NCBI RefSeq assembly: GCF_006636205.1
Contig: NZ_VIGB01000003.1
Span: 1,240,001-1,304,000, forward strand
DNA from: Kitasatospora acidiphila
GTDB lineage: Bacteria; Actinomycetota; Actinomycetes; Streptomycetales; Streptomycetaceae
Direction of reading: 5' to 3'
DNA: 64,000 nucleotides
Of the stretch, positions 8,751 to 16,076 are shown piece after piece; position 1 is the stretch's first letter; every line of letters starts with the position of its first letter. Both the position numbers and the translations under genes were made by a program. Below the pieces are notes generated by a model. The model made no database searches and was not told the origin of the DNA. It saw only the letters and a list, made by a program, of their open reading frames with translations.

Positions 8751-10256
8751 ATGGCGCGCTCGCACCGAGCGGTGTCCGGATCCGCGGATGAAGCGTTACT
8801 GCGCCAGCTGGGCTATCAGCCCCAACTGGTCCGCAGAATGAGCAGTTTCGGGAACTTCGCGATCTCGTTCTCGGTCATCTCGATTCTGTCCGGATGCATG
8901 ACCCTGTACGGGTACGGCTTGGGGGCGGGTGGCCCGGCGGTGATGCTGTGGGGCTGGGTCGGTGTCGGGGCGCTGGTGCTGCTGGTCGGCTCCGCCCTGG
9001 CAGAAGTCACCTCGGCCTACCCGACGTCCGGGGCGCTGTACTTCATGGCGGACCGCTTGGGCGGGAGGGCCTGGGGCTGGTACACAGGCTGGCTCAACCT
9101 GCTCGGCCTGTTGGGCGGGATCGCTGGCATCGACTACGGGGCCGCGTCGTTCATCGGGGCGCTGGCGCACCTGCAGTTCGGGTTCAACCCGACGCCCAGT
9201 TCGCTGATGGGGATCTACACGGGGATCCTGCTGCTGCACGCGGTCCTGAACTTGGCCGGGGTGCGGCTGGTCAGCATGCTGAACAGCGTCTCCGTGTGGT
9301 GGCACATCGCAGGTGTGGTGCTGATCGTCGGCGTCCTGCTGCTGGTGCCCAGCCATCATCAGTCCGCTGCCTGGGTGTTCGGCCACTACAACAACGCGAC
9401 CGGGTGGCACAGCCCGGTGTACGTCGCAGCGATCGGCTTGCTCCTCGCCCAGTACACGTTCAGTGGGTACGACGCCTCCGCGCACCTGTCGGAGGAGACG
9501 GTCTCGGCGGCGGTGTCGGCCCCGCGGGGGATCGTCCGGTCAATCTGGGTCTCCTGGGCAGCGGGTTTGGTGCTGTTGTTCGGCCTGACCTTCGCGATCA
9601 AGGACTACGCCGCCACCGTCGGCACAGCCACCGGCGTGCCGCCGGCGCAGATCTTCCTCGATGCCCTGGGCACGCGCGGGGCCGAGGGCCTGTTGATCGT
9701 GGTCATCGTGGCTCAGCTATTCTGCGGGAACGCCGAGACCGCCGCGGCAAGCCGGATGGTGTTCGCGTTCTCCCGGGACGGTGCGCTGCCGGGCAGCACC
9801 TGGTGGCGACGCACCTCGACCCGCACTGGCACGCCCGTGGCGGCAGTATGGCTTTCCGTTTCGGTGGCCTGGCTGCTGGCGCTGCCCTCCCTGTGGTCGA
9901 TGACCGCCTACGGTGCCGTCACCGCCATCAATGTCATCGGCATGACCCCGGCGTACGCCATCCCCATCTACTTGCGCCTGCGCGCCAAGTCCCGCTTCGT
10001 TCCGGGACCGTGGCACCTTGGCCGGTGGAGCCGTCCGATCGGGATTGCCGCGGTGGTGTGGGTGGTGATCGTCACCGTGCTGGTGTGCCTGCCGCAGAGC
10101 AGCCCGATCACCGCCAACTCGTTCAACTACGCACCCGTCGCCCTGGCCGTCGTGCTACTGCTGGCCACCGTGTGGCGGTGGATCGCCGGCCGCTCATACA
10201 CCCCGCCCAACGCCCCGAGCGCCCGCATGACCGAACTGGCCGGCGAGGTCGTCTGA
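8751..10256 (+). CDS. APC-superfamily amino acid/amine permease
   Basis: 501 aa integral membrane transporter with about 12 hydrophobic segments between residues 30 and 485. FAISFSVISILSGCMTLYG in the first segment and SEVTSAYPTSGALYFM-like residues (AEVTSAYPTSGALYF) are typical of the amino acid/choline/GABA permease branch. GGAGG lies 6 bases before the ATG. The stop overlaps the next ATG (TGATG), coupling it to the glutamine-synthetase-like ligase. Together they suggest uptake and gamma-glutamylation of an amine or amino acid; the substrate is inferred only. Confidence 0.85.
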   Translation: MARSHRAVSGSADEALLRQLGYQPQLVRRMSSFGNFAISFSVISILSGCMTLYGYGLGAGGPAVMLWGWVGVGALVLLVGSALAEVTSAYPTSGALYFMADRLGGRAWGWYTGWLNLLGLLGGIAGIDYGAASFIGALAHLQFGFNPTPSSLMGIYTGILLLHAVLNLAGVRLVSMLNSVSVWWHIAGVVLIVGVLLLVPSHHQSAAWVFGHYNNATGWHSPVYVAAIGLLLAQYTFSGYDASAHLSEETVSAAVSAPRGIVRSIWVSWAAGLVLLFGLTFAIKDYAATVGTATGVPPAQIFLDALGTRGAEGLLIVVIVAQLFCGNAETAAASRMVFAFSRDGALPGSTWWRRTSTRTGTPVAAVWLSVSVAWLLALPSLWSMTAYGAVTAINVIGMTPAYAIPIYLRLRAKSRFVPGPWHLGRWSRPIGIAAVVWVVIVTVLVCLPQSSPITANSFNYAPVALAVVLLLATVWRWIAGRSYTPPNAPSARMTELAGEVV

Positions 10257-11653
10257 TGCCCACCACACCGACCACCACCCAACAGCTCTCGGGTCGGTTG
10301 ACGCGAGACCAGCTGCGCCAGGCCGCGCTGACCGGCGAGCTCCGCAGCGTCCTGCTTGCCGTGGTCGACACGCAGGGCCGGTTGAAGGGGAAGGCATACG
10401 ATGCCGAGTACTTCGTGCGGCACTTCGTCGACGGCCAATCCGAGGCGGAGATGTGCGGCTACGTGCTGGCCACCGACATCGAGATGACCCCCTTGGACGG
10501 GCTGGACCTGGCCGGCTGGGAGTCGGGCTTCGGAGACGTTCGGGTGGCTCCCCATCTCGCGTCGGCACGGACGGTGCCGTGGCTGCCCCACACCGCTCTG
10601 GTGTTTGCCGACGCCGTCACCCCGGATGGGAACACCGCGCTGCCGGTAGCCCCGTCGACGATGCTTGCTCGCCAGCTCGATCTGCTTGCCGACGCCGGGT
10701 TGAGCGTGAAGGTCGGCTTGGAGACCGAGTTCCTCGTCTACCAGGGCACGCTCGCCCAGGCCACCGCTATAGGGTTTCGCGGCCTGACCCCGGTTACCTG
10801 CGACAACCGCGACTACTCCCTCGACCAGCCAGCCCACCTGGTGCGCTACACCCAGCGCCTGGCCACCCTGCTGCGCCGGGCCGGCTCGCCCATCGAGGCG
10901 GTCAAGACGGAGGGCGCCCCGGGGCAGGTGGAGATCACGCTTCCGTACGGGGATCCGGTGGAGGCTGTTCGCGGGCAGGTGCTGCTCAAGGCGGCAGCCC
11001 GAGCGGCTGCCGACCGGATGCGCCTGGTGCCGACCTTCATGGCGGCTCCGACGACCGGGGTCGGCTCGGGCCTGCACCTGCACCTGTCGCTATGGGACGA
11101 CGGCGCCTCCCGGATGGCCACCGGCGACCAGCCTGAGGAGCTGTCCGAGGTGGGACGGGGCGCTGTGGCCGGCCTGCTGGCGGCTCTGCCGGTGCTGGCC
11201 CCGCTGTGGGCTCCGAACGTCAACTCCTACAAGCGGTTCCGGCCGCGCAGCTTCGCGCCGACGCGCTACTGCTGGGGCCGGGACAACCGGTCCTGCGCGG
11301 TGCGTGTCGTTGGCCACGGCCCCAGCCTGCACTTGGAAGTTCGCCTGCCCGGCGCGGACAGCAACGCCTACCTGGCGCTTGCCGCCGCGGTGGCCGCGAT
11401 GCGCCACGGCATCGCGGCCGGCCTCAAACCCCCGGCGCCCGTCACCGGCAACGGCTACCGCACCACCGCCGGGCCGCAGCTGCCCGGCAACCTGGGCAAG
11501 GCCGTGGAGTTGTTCGCCTCGAGCACGCTGGCCAGCACGCTGCTGGGCGAAGACGTCGTTCATCACTACGACACCCTGGCCCGCGCCGAACTGGCCGCCC
11601 ACGAGACGCGAGTGACCGACCTCGAGCTCGTGCGCGGCTTCGCCCAGACCTGA
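10256..11653 (+). CDS. Glutamine-synthetase-like gamma-glutamyl-amine ligase
   Basis: 465 aa ATP-dependent ligase of the GlnA fold. The active-site framework is intact: VGLETEFLVY (metal-binding Glu), APGQVEITL, GSGLHLHLSLW, NSYKRFRP and LEVRLPGADSNAYLALAA. The N-terminal beta-grasp region is divergent from true glutamine synthetase. GlnA3/GlnA4-type paralogues in Streptomyces glutamylate polyamines or ethanolamine instead of ammonia, and coupling to an amine permease fits that. A strong hairpin follows the stop, so permease and ligase appear to form a two-gene unit. Confidence 0.82.
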   Translation: MPTTPTTTQQLSGRLTRDQLRQAALTGELRSVLLAVVDTQGRLKGKAYDAEYFVRHFVDGQSEAEMCGYVLATDIEMTPLDGLDLAGWESGFGDVRVAPHLASARTVPWLPHTALVFADAVTPDGNTALPVAPSTMLARQLDLLADAGLSVKVGLETEFLVYQGTLAQATAIGFRGLTPVTCDNRDYSLDQPAHLVRYTQRLATLLRRAGSPIEAVKTEGAPGQVEITLPYGDPVEAVRGQVLLKAAARAAADRMRLVPTFMAAPTTGVGSGLHLHLSLWDDGASRMATGDQPEELSEVGRGAVAGLLAALPVLAPLWAPNVNSYKRFRPRSFAPTRYCWGRDNRSCAVRVVGHGPSLHLEVRLPGADSNAYLALAAAVAAMRHGIAAGLKPPAPVTGNGYRTTAGPQLPGNLGKAVELFASSTLASTLLGEDVVHHYDTLARAELAAHETRVTDLELVRGFAQT

Positions 11654-11670
11654 CCCTGTCCCCTTGTGCC

Positions 11671-11707
11671 GGGGCCCCGAGGCGTGGGCAGTCCGCCTCG
11701 GGGCCCC
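11671..11707 (+). terminator. Strong hairpin after the ligase gene
   Basis: A 14-bp perfect inverted repeat (GGGGCCCCGAGGCG and its complement) with a 9-base loop, 17 bases after the ligase stop. Likely intrinsic terminator without a U-tract. Confidence 0.75.
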
Positions 11708-11736
11708 ACCCACCGTCCTGGAGAACTTCTAGAACC

Positions 11737-13767
11737 GTGTCCTCCACACTCGCTCTTCCCGCGCCGAGCTGCGGGGCCGAACCTCCGTCCTACCTGACGA
11801 TCCTGCTGGCCGGCACCGAGCACGACACCACAGCATCCCTTACCGCCGTCAGCGACGAGGCACTAGAGATCGTCGAGGAGTATGCCGATATCGCTTCCGA
11901 CCCCGGCTTCGCCACCAAGACGATCTGTGCCTGGAAGGGCCGGATCACGATCGGCGATGTGGTGGTGCTCTTGTTCGCCCTACCCACCCCGGCGGCGGCT
12001 TGGCGGCGCTGGACGGACCTGCTCGACGGTGCCACCGCCGCACTGCTGGTGACCGATCACTGGCCCGTGATGGGCACCGACCCGAGCGCCCTGGACGTCT
12101 TCGAGCAGCGCGGAATCCCCCACTTGATCGCCATCACCAACCCACCGAGCCACAACTGCGAGCAGTCAACGGAGCCTGAGCTCCTGCGCGTCACCGGGGC
12201 CTGCCCGCCCCTGACACGCGTCGCCGCACGTCCGCACGGTGTCGGCCATCGAGTATTCCTCGTCGCCGCGGCACTCGAAGCGATCAACCAGGACTGGCCC
12301 CCGCCCATCGCCACCATTCCGCAGGAGAAGCCCCGCATGAACTCCACGCCCAACGCCCAACCACTGCTGACCGTCCCGCACCTGGTCGGTATCGACGCCG
12401 AGGGCTCCGGACTGCCGGGCCTGGCCGAGCTGCTGCTGGCCCGCGGTGCCCGCGTCAGCGGCTCCACCAACGCCACCACGGACACCCCTGCCATCAACGC
12501 GCTGCGCGGCCTGGGTGCGGTCATCCACCCGCACAGCTCCGCCCCAGTGCGGGCCGACATGGCCTGCCTGATCTGGCCCGGCCCAACTACCAAAGCCGCG
12601 CGGGCCGAGCTAGACCGGGCCAGGGCCCTCGGCATCCCCGCCCTGACCGTCGCCGAGGCGCTCGGTGAACTGATCGGGTGCGCCACCACCGTCATGGTCG
12701 CCGGCAGCCACAGCACCGCCACCGTCTCAGGGATGCTCACCAGCGCACTCGGCCACCGCAACCCCGCCTGGATGTTGCGCCGCCCGGTGACCGGTCAACG
12801 GCTCGGTCACCACAGCGGAGGGGACTTGTTGATCGCTGACCTCGCCCAGGACTACGACCTGGCCGTCAGGACCGAGGTCAGCGTGATCACCGCTGCCAGC
12901 GCTACTCGACTCGACCGACTCGACGATGAGCTTGAGGAGCTCGAAGGCATCGCGCGGCGCAGCGAGGCGGTGGTGCTGCCGACCTGGGAGGCGGGTGTGG
13001 GCAAGCTGGCCGCCCGGCTGGCCGCGCAGCCCGGGCCGCGGGTAGTGACAGTCGGGCAGGCCGGCGGTGCCGACGTGCGGATCCTGGACAGCTGGCGGAA
13101 CCGGAGCGGCACGCGGCTGCGGCTGAGAGGCCTGGACGGTACGGAGTACGAGCTGACGGTACCGGTGATGGGCCGGCAGGCGGCGCGGGATGCGGCGATG
13201 GTGGTCGCCGCCGGGCAGCTGCTCGGCGTCGCTGTCGCAGATCTCGCCGAAGGGGTTGCTGACTTCAGCGGCATTGCCCGTTCCCTGACGGTTGCCGGCA
13301 AACCCAATGGCATCACGGTCTTGGACTCCGTCGCTGTTCATCCCGTGGAGTTGGCGCATGACCTTGCCGTCGCCCGCGAGCTGACCGACCACCGTGGGCG
13401 AGTGATCGCCTTGTTCGAGCCAAGCGGCTGGCCCGCCACTGTCGCCAACGGCCGTGAACTTGGCCGCCAGTTGGCCGCCGCTGATCACGCCTTCCTGCTG
13501 CCCGTGTACGACCCGTCGGGCGCTGCCCATCCGGGATTCCCCTCCGGCGTGGAAGCCATCGCCCGCGCGGCAGCTCATCAGGGCATCGCCGACCACCTCC
13601 ACGTTATGCCTAGCGTGCAGGCCGTGCTCAGCCACGAACTGGAACGGCAGATCGCCGACCTAGCACGCCCAGGTGACGTGATCGCCGTCGTCGGAAGCGG
13701 CTACGCCACCCAGCTCGCCGAACGCCTTCTCGCCGCGCTGGCCACCCCCGTCCCCGCCAACCGCTAA
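11737..13767 (+). CDS. Pseudo-GTPase (CvnD-like) joined in frame to MurC-like domain
   Basis: One uninterrupted frame of 676 codons. Residues about 18-150 follow the layout of conservon CvnD GTPases: LAGTEHDTTASLTAVSD aligns with their P-loop region, TKTICAWKGRITIGD with the TTVAMDFGRI switch, then DLLDGATAALLVTD and the ALDVFEQRGIPHLIAITN strand. The P-loop lysine and glycines are missing, so GTP binding is doubtful. From residue 201 the frame becomes MurC-like. The GTG at 11737 is the best start but only a distant GGAG precedes it. An internal ATG with a strong site (separate entry) suggests two products. Function unknown. Confidence 0.6.
   Translation: MSSTLALPAPSCGAEPPSYLTILLAGTEHDTTASLTAVSDEALEIVEEYADIASDPGFATKTICAWKGRITIGDVVVLLFALPTPAAAWRRWTDLLDGATAALLVTDHWPVMGTDPSALDVFEQRGIPHLIAITNPPSHNCEQSTEPELLRVTGACPPLTRVAARPHGVGHRVFLVAAALEAINQDWPPPIATIPQEKPRMNSTPNAQPLLTVPHLVGIDAEGSGLPGLAELLLARGARVSGSTNATTDTPAINALRGLGAVIHPHSSAPVRADMACLIWPGPTTKAARAELDRARALGIPALTVAEALGELIGCATTVMVAGSHSTATVSGMLTSALGHRNPAWMLRRPVTGQRLGHHSGGDLLIADLAQDYDLAVRTEVSVITAASATRLDRLDDELEELEGIARRSEAVVLPTWEAGVGKLAARLAAQPGPRVVTVGQAGGADVRILDSWRNRSGTRLRLRGLDGTEYELTVPVMGRQAARDAAMVVAAGQLLGVAVADLAEGVADFSGIARSLTVAGKPNGITVLDSVAVHPVELAHDLAVARELTDHRGRVIALFEPSGWPATVANGRELGRQLAAADHAFLLPVYDPSGAAHPGFPSGVEAIARAAAHQGIADHLHVMPSVQAVLSHELERQIADLARPGDVIAVVGSGYATQLAERLLAALATPVPANR
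12337..13767 (+). CDS. Internal in-frame product: MurC-like (UDP-N-acetylmuramate ligase-fold) protein
   Basis: 476 aa if translated from the ATG at 12337, which has AGGAGAAG 6 bases upstream, a far better site than the one upstream of the joined frame. The fold matches MurC: HLVGIDAEGSGLPGLAELLL resembles the UDP-binding GxGxSG start, GARVSGS the following strand, and ALTVAEALGEL precedes the nucleotide loop. The expected GTHGKTT loop is GSHSTAT, so the ATP-binding lysine is lost, and the downstream metal-site region (VITAASATRLDRL) is also degenerate. Probably not an active ligase; it may bind a ligand or partner. Confidence 0.6.
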   Translation: MNSTPNAQPLLTVPHLVGIDAEGSGLPGLAELLLARGARVSGSTNATTDTPAINALRGLGAVIHPHSSAPVRADMACLIWPGPTTKAARAELDRARALGIPALTVAEALGELIGCATTVMVAGSHSTATVSGMLTSALGHRNPAWMLRRPVTGQRLGHHSGGDLLIADLAQDYDLAVRTEVSVITAASATRLDRLDDELEELEGIARRSEAVVLPTWEAGVGKLAARLAAQPGPRVVTVGQAGGADVRILDSWRNRSGTRLRLRGLDGTEYELTVPVMGRQAARDAAMVVAAGQLLGVAVADLAEGVADFSGIARSLTVAGKPNGITVLDSVAVHPVELAHDLAVARELTDHRGRVIALFEPSGWPATVANGRELGRQLAAADHAFLLPVYDPSGAAHPGFPSGVEAIARAAAHQGIADHLHVMPSVQAVLSHELERQIADLARPGDVIAVVGSGYATQLAERLLAALATPVPANR

Positions 13768-13795
13768 CCCCGCCACCAACGCCCAAGGACCCCAG

Positions 13796-14323
13796 GTGAC
13801 CATCGCACCCGATTCGCATCGGCCCGTGCCCGTGCTGACCACAGAGCAGGCCACCCTGCTTAAGCTGCGGGCCGCCGGCCGCTCCCGTGCCCGAATCGCC
13901 CGCGCTCTCTACACCTCTGAGAGCCAGATCACCGACCTCCTGAACCAGCTTCAGGCTGCCCTGGGCGCCGAGTCCCGTGCCCAGTTGATCGGGCTGGGAC
14001 TGATCCACCGCATCGTCTCTCCGCAGGACGTCATCGTCCGCCACGTCTCGGTCCCGATCCCCCTGACCCCGCGCCAGCGCCAGGTCCTGACGATCTTCGC
14101 CACTGGCGGCAACGACCAGGACGCCGCCACTGCGCTGGGGATCACCACGAGCACGGTGCGGGAGTACGCGAGCAAGCTGCTGAGCAACCTCGGTGCCCGG
14201 GACCGCGCCCACGCAGTCGGCCTGGGCTTGGTTTATGAGGTTCTGCTCCTCAGCGATCTCAATCCAGCTCTTCCGGCCGTCACGCTGACTGACCACCTCG
14301 CCCAATTCGCCGCCAATACGTGA
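13796..14323 (+). CDS. Double LuxR-type HTH protein
   Basis: 175 aa with two copies of a LuxR/GerE-like DNA-binding fold and no sensor domain. Copy 1 (about residues 14-70) begins VLTTEQATLLKLRAAGRSRA and copy 2 (about 88-150) begins IPLTPRQRQVLTIFATGGND, continuing into TTSTVREYASKLLSNLGA. Copy 2 is closer to consensus. The GTG start is preceded by AAGGA. It lies 28 bases after the MurC-like stop on the same strand, so it may be cotranscribed. A regulator for the neighbouring genes is plausible but unproven. Confidence 0.7.
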   Translation: MTIAPDSHRPVPVLTTEQATLLKLRAAGRSRARIARALYTSESQITDLLNQLQAALGAESRAQLIGLGLIHRIVSPQDVIVRHVSVPIPLTPRQRQVLTIFATGGNDQDAATALGITTSTVREYASKLLSNLGARDRAHAVGLGLVYEVLLLSDLNPALPAVTLTDHLAQFAANT

Positions 14324-14416
14324 CTGCTGACAGCCACACGCTGTTGCCGCAGCGGAAAAGCAATCGGCCGAAACGGCCGAGCTGTCGACCCGTCCCACCT
14401 ACTGGAGGTCTACACC

Positions 14417-15349
14417 ATGGCCGTGATCGTCATCGGCAGTTTGAATCTCGAGCATGACGGCTTCACGCCGCATCCACGTGGTGGCGGACACTTCGACAAG
14501 TGGTATGCCGCACACGAATTCCTGTCTGGACTCCCACTCGATGCCCTGTTCCGGCAGGAAATGACGCACACCCATGAGCAGGGCGGCCGCCTGCTGCACG
14601 AGGCCGAACGCATGCTCTCCATGCGGGGATTCCTTGCCTCCGCTACACCGGAGTCTCCCAACCCGACGGGGCTGTTCGTCCGAGAGGACACGTTCTCGGT
14701 GACCGGCGTGTGGCCGCAGAGCACAGACTGGTGGCACGCCCCCTGTGCGATCTCAGTTCGCTACGGCGGGGTGGATGTTCCGCTGCAACTGGCCTCCGTG
14801 CACCTGAGCTCCCGCTCACCGGAACGCCGCCAGATCGAGGCCCGCAACATGACCACCTGGCAGCGCCGCAAGCTCGCGGTGCTGACCGCCGGAGACTTCA
14901 ACTCCTACAGCGCCTCCGGCCACGAGCAGGGCCCCTTCCCGGACTGGCCGAATCTGGAGGACCGCGGGCATCAGGAGCGCCGCACCCGCGATGGCGCGCA
15001 CACTGACACCGAGCCGGACCGGATCCTGACCGCAATCGGTCTGGCCGATCCGGCCGTGCACGCCGCCCTCCAACTCGGCCAGGCAGACGCCCTCACGCCG
15101 ACGGCCAGCATGCGCCCAGCCGTCAACCGCAGACAGGGGCCACCGCAGCGCATCGACCGCCAATACGTCTCGCGGGCGCTGCTCCCGGCTCTGAAGGAGT
15201 TCAAGGTGGTGCCGCTGCCGGAGTGGTCCGACCACGCCATGACCGTGTCGGTCTGGGACGCGGAACTGTTCATGGCCGGCCTGCATCGCCATCCCGACTA
15301 CGACTACCGCACCCACGACGCTTGTCCCGCTCCTGTGCCTGCGACCTGA
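14417..15349 (+). CDS. Endonuclease/exonuclease/phosphatase (EEP) family protein
   Basis: 310 aa metal-dependent phosphodiesterase or phosphatase of the DNase I-like fold. Motifs in order: SLNLEHDG (Asn strand), FRQEM (metal-binding Glu), SVHLSSRSPERR (catalytic His), TAGDFNSY (Asp/Asn pair), IDRQYVS, and PEWSDHAMTV (terminal SDH). All catalytic positions expected for the family are present. GGAGG precedes the ATG by 8 bases. No signal peptide is seen, so it is probably cytoplasmic. The substrate could be nucleic acid, a phosphoinositide-like sugar phosphate or a nucleotide. It starts the Nudix-rich locus. Confidence 0.78.
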   Translation: MAVIVIGSLNLEHDGFTPHPRGGGHFDKWYAAHEFLSGLPLDALFRQEMTHTHEQGGRLLHEAERMLSMRGFLASATPESPNPTGLFVREDTFSVTGVWPQSTDWWHAPCAISVRYGGVDVPLQLASVHLSSRSPERRQIEARNMTTWQRRKLAVLTAGDFNSYSASGHEQGPFPDWPNLEDRGHQERRTRDGAHTDTEPDRILTAIGLADPAVHAALQLGQADALTPTASMRPAVNRRQGPPQRIDRQYVSRALLPALKEFKVVPLPEWSDHAMTVSVWDAELFMAGLHRHPDYDYRTHDACPAPVPAT

Positions 15350-15553
15350 CCACGCGCCAGCCGGCGGCACCGTCCCCTCGTGACCAGGTTGCCCAGCGTC
15401 GAACCGACGTTCGCACGATCGGGTGACGCTCTACGCGTTCTGCCTCCACGCGGGGTGCCCGGTTGCCAGGATCCTGGTGGACCCCGCGCCGTGGCTCAGG
15501 CTGCCACCGTGGTGATCCCGCTCATGTTCACCTCTGGAAAGGGGGCGTCCGCC

Positions 15554-15991
15554 ATGGCTCATCCGACGGGCATCGGCGTGCACCTGGTCCTCATCCGCGA
15601 AGACCGGATCCTGCTGGGCAGGCGCCGCAACACCGGCTACGCGGACGGATGGTGGCACCTGCCGGCCGGGCACCTGGAGGCCGGTGAGTCGGTCGCCGCC
15701 GGAATGGTCCGCGAGGCCGAGGAAGAGCTGGGGCTGCTCATCGCCGAGGACGAGCTGCGGCTGGTGCACGTACTGCACGACCGCGACCCTGACGACGGGG
15801 TGGTACGGCTGCAACTGTTCTTCGCCACCGACACCTACCGGGGTGAACCGGCCAACTGCGAGTCCCACAAGTGCTCCGAGCTCAGGTGGTGGCCACTCAC
15901 CGGGCTACCGGAACCGACCGTGCCCTACCTCCGTGTCGCGCTGGCCGGCATCGCCGCCGGCCGCCAACTGACCGTGCAGGGCTTCGGCTGA
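15554..15991 (+). CDS. NUDIX hydrolase (MutT-like)
   Basis: 145 aa single-domain Nudix hydrolase. The complete Nudix box is visible at about residues 38-60 (GHLEAGESVAAG followed by REAEEELGL), so hydrolysis of a nucleoside diphosphate linked to another group is expected. WWHLPAG precedes the box as in NTP pyrophosphohydrolases. The ATG at 15554 follows GGAAAGGGGG; a start 10 codons earlier is possible. Substrate unknown. Confidence 0.8.
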   Translation: MAHPTGIGVHLVLIREDRILLGRRRNTGYADGWWHLPAGHLEAGESVAAGMVREAEEELGLLIAEDELRLVHVLHDRDPDDGVVRLQLFFATDTYRGEPANCESHKCSELRWWPLTGLPEPTVPYLRVALAGIAAGRQLTVQGFG

Positions 15992-16076
15992 ACCCACAGG
16001 CCTGGGGGGTCTCGCCGGTTGGTCCAGGGTGCCTGCCGGCTGTTCGTGATCGTGACCTGAACATGGGAGGCACCGC

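Noticed and set aside
8894..10255. Long upstream extension of the glutamine-synthetase-like frame
   Set aside because: It runs through the permease gene in another frame; the ATG at 10256 overlapping the permease stop is the natural start.
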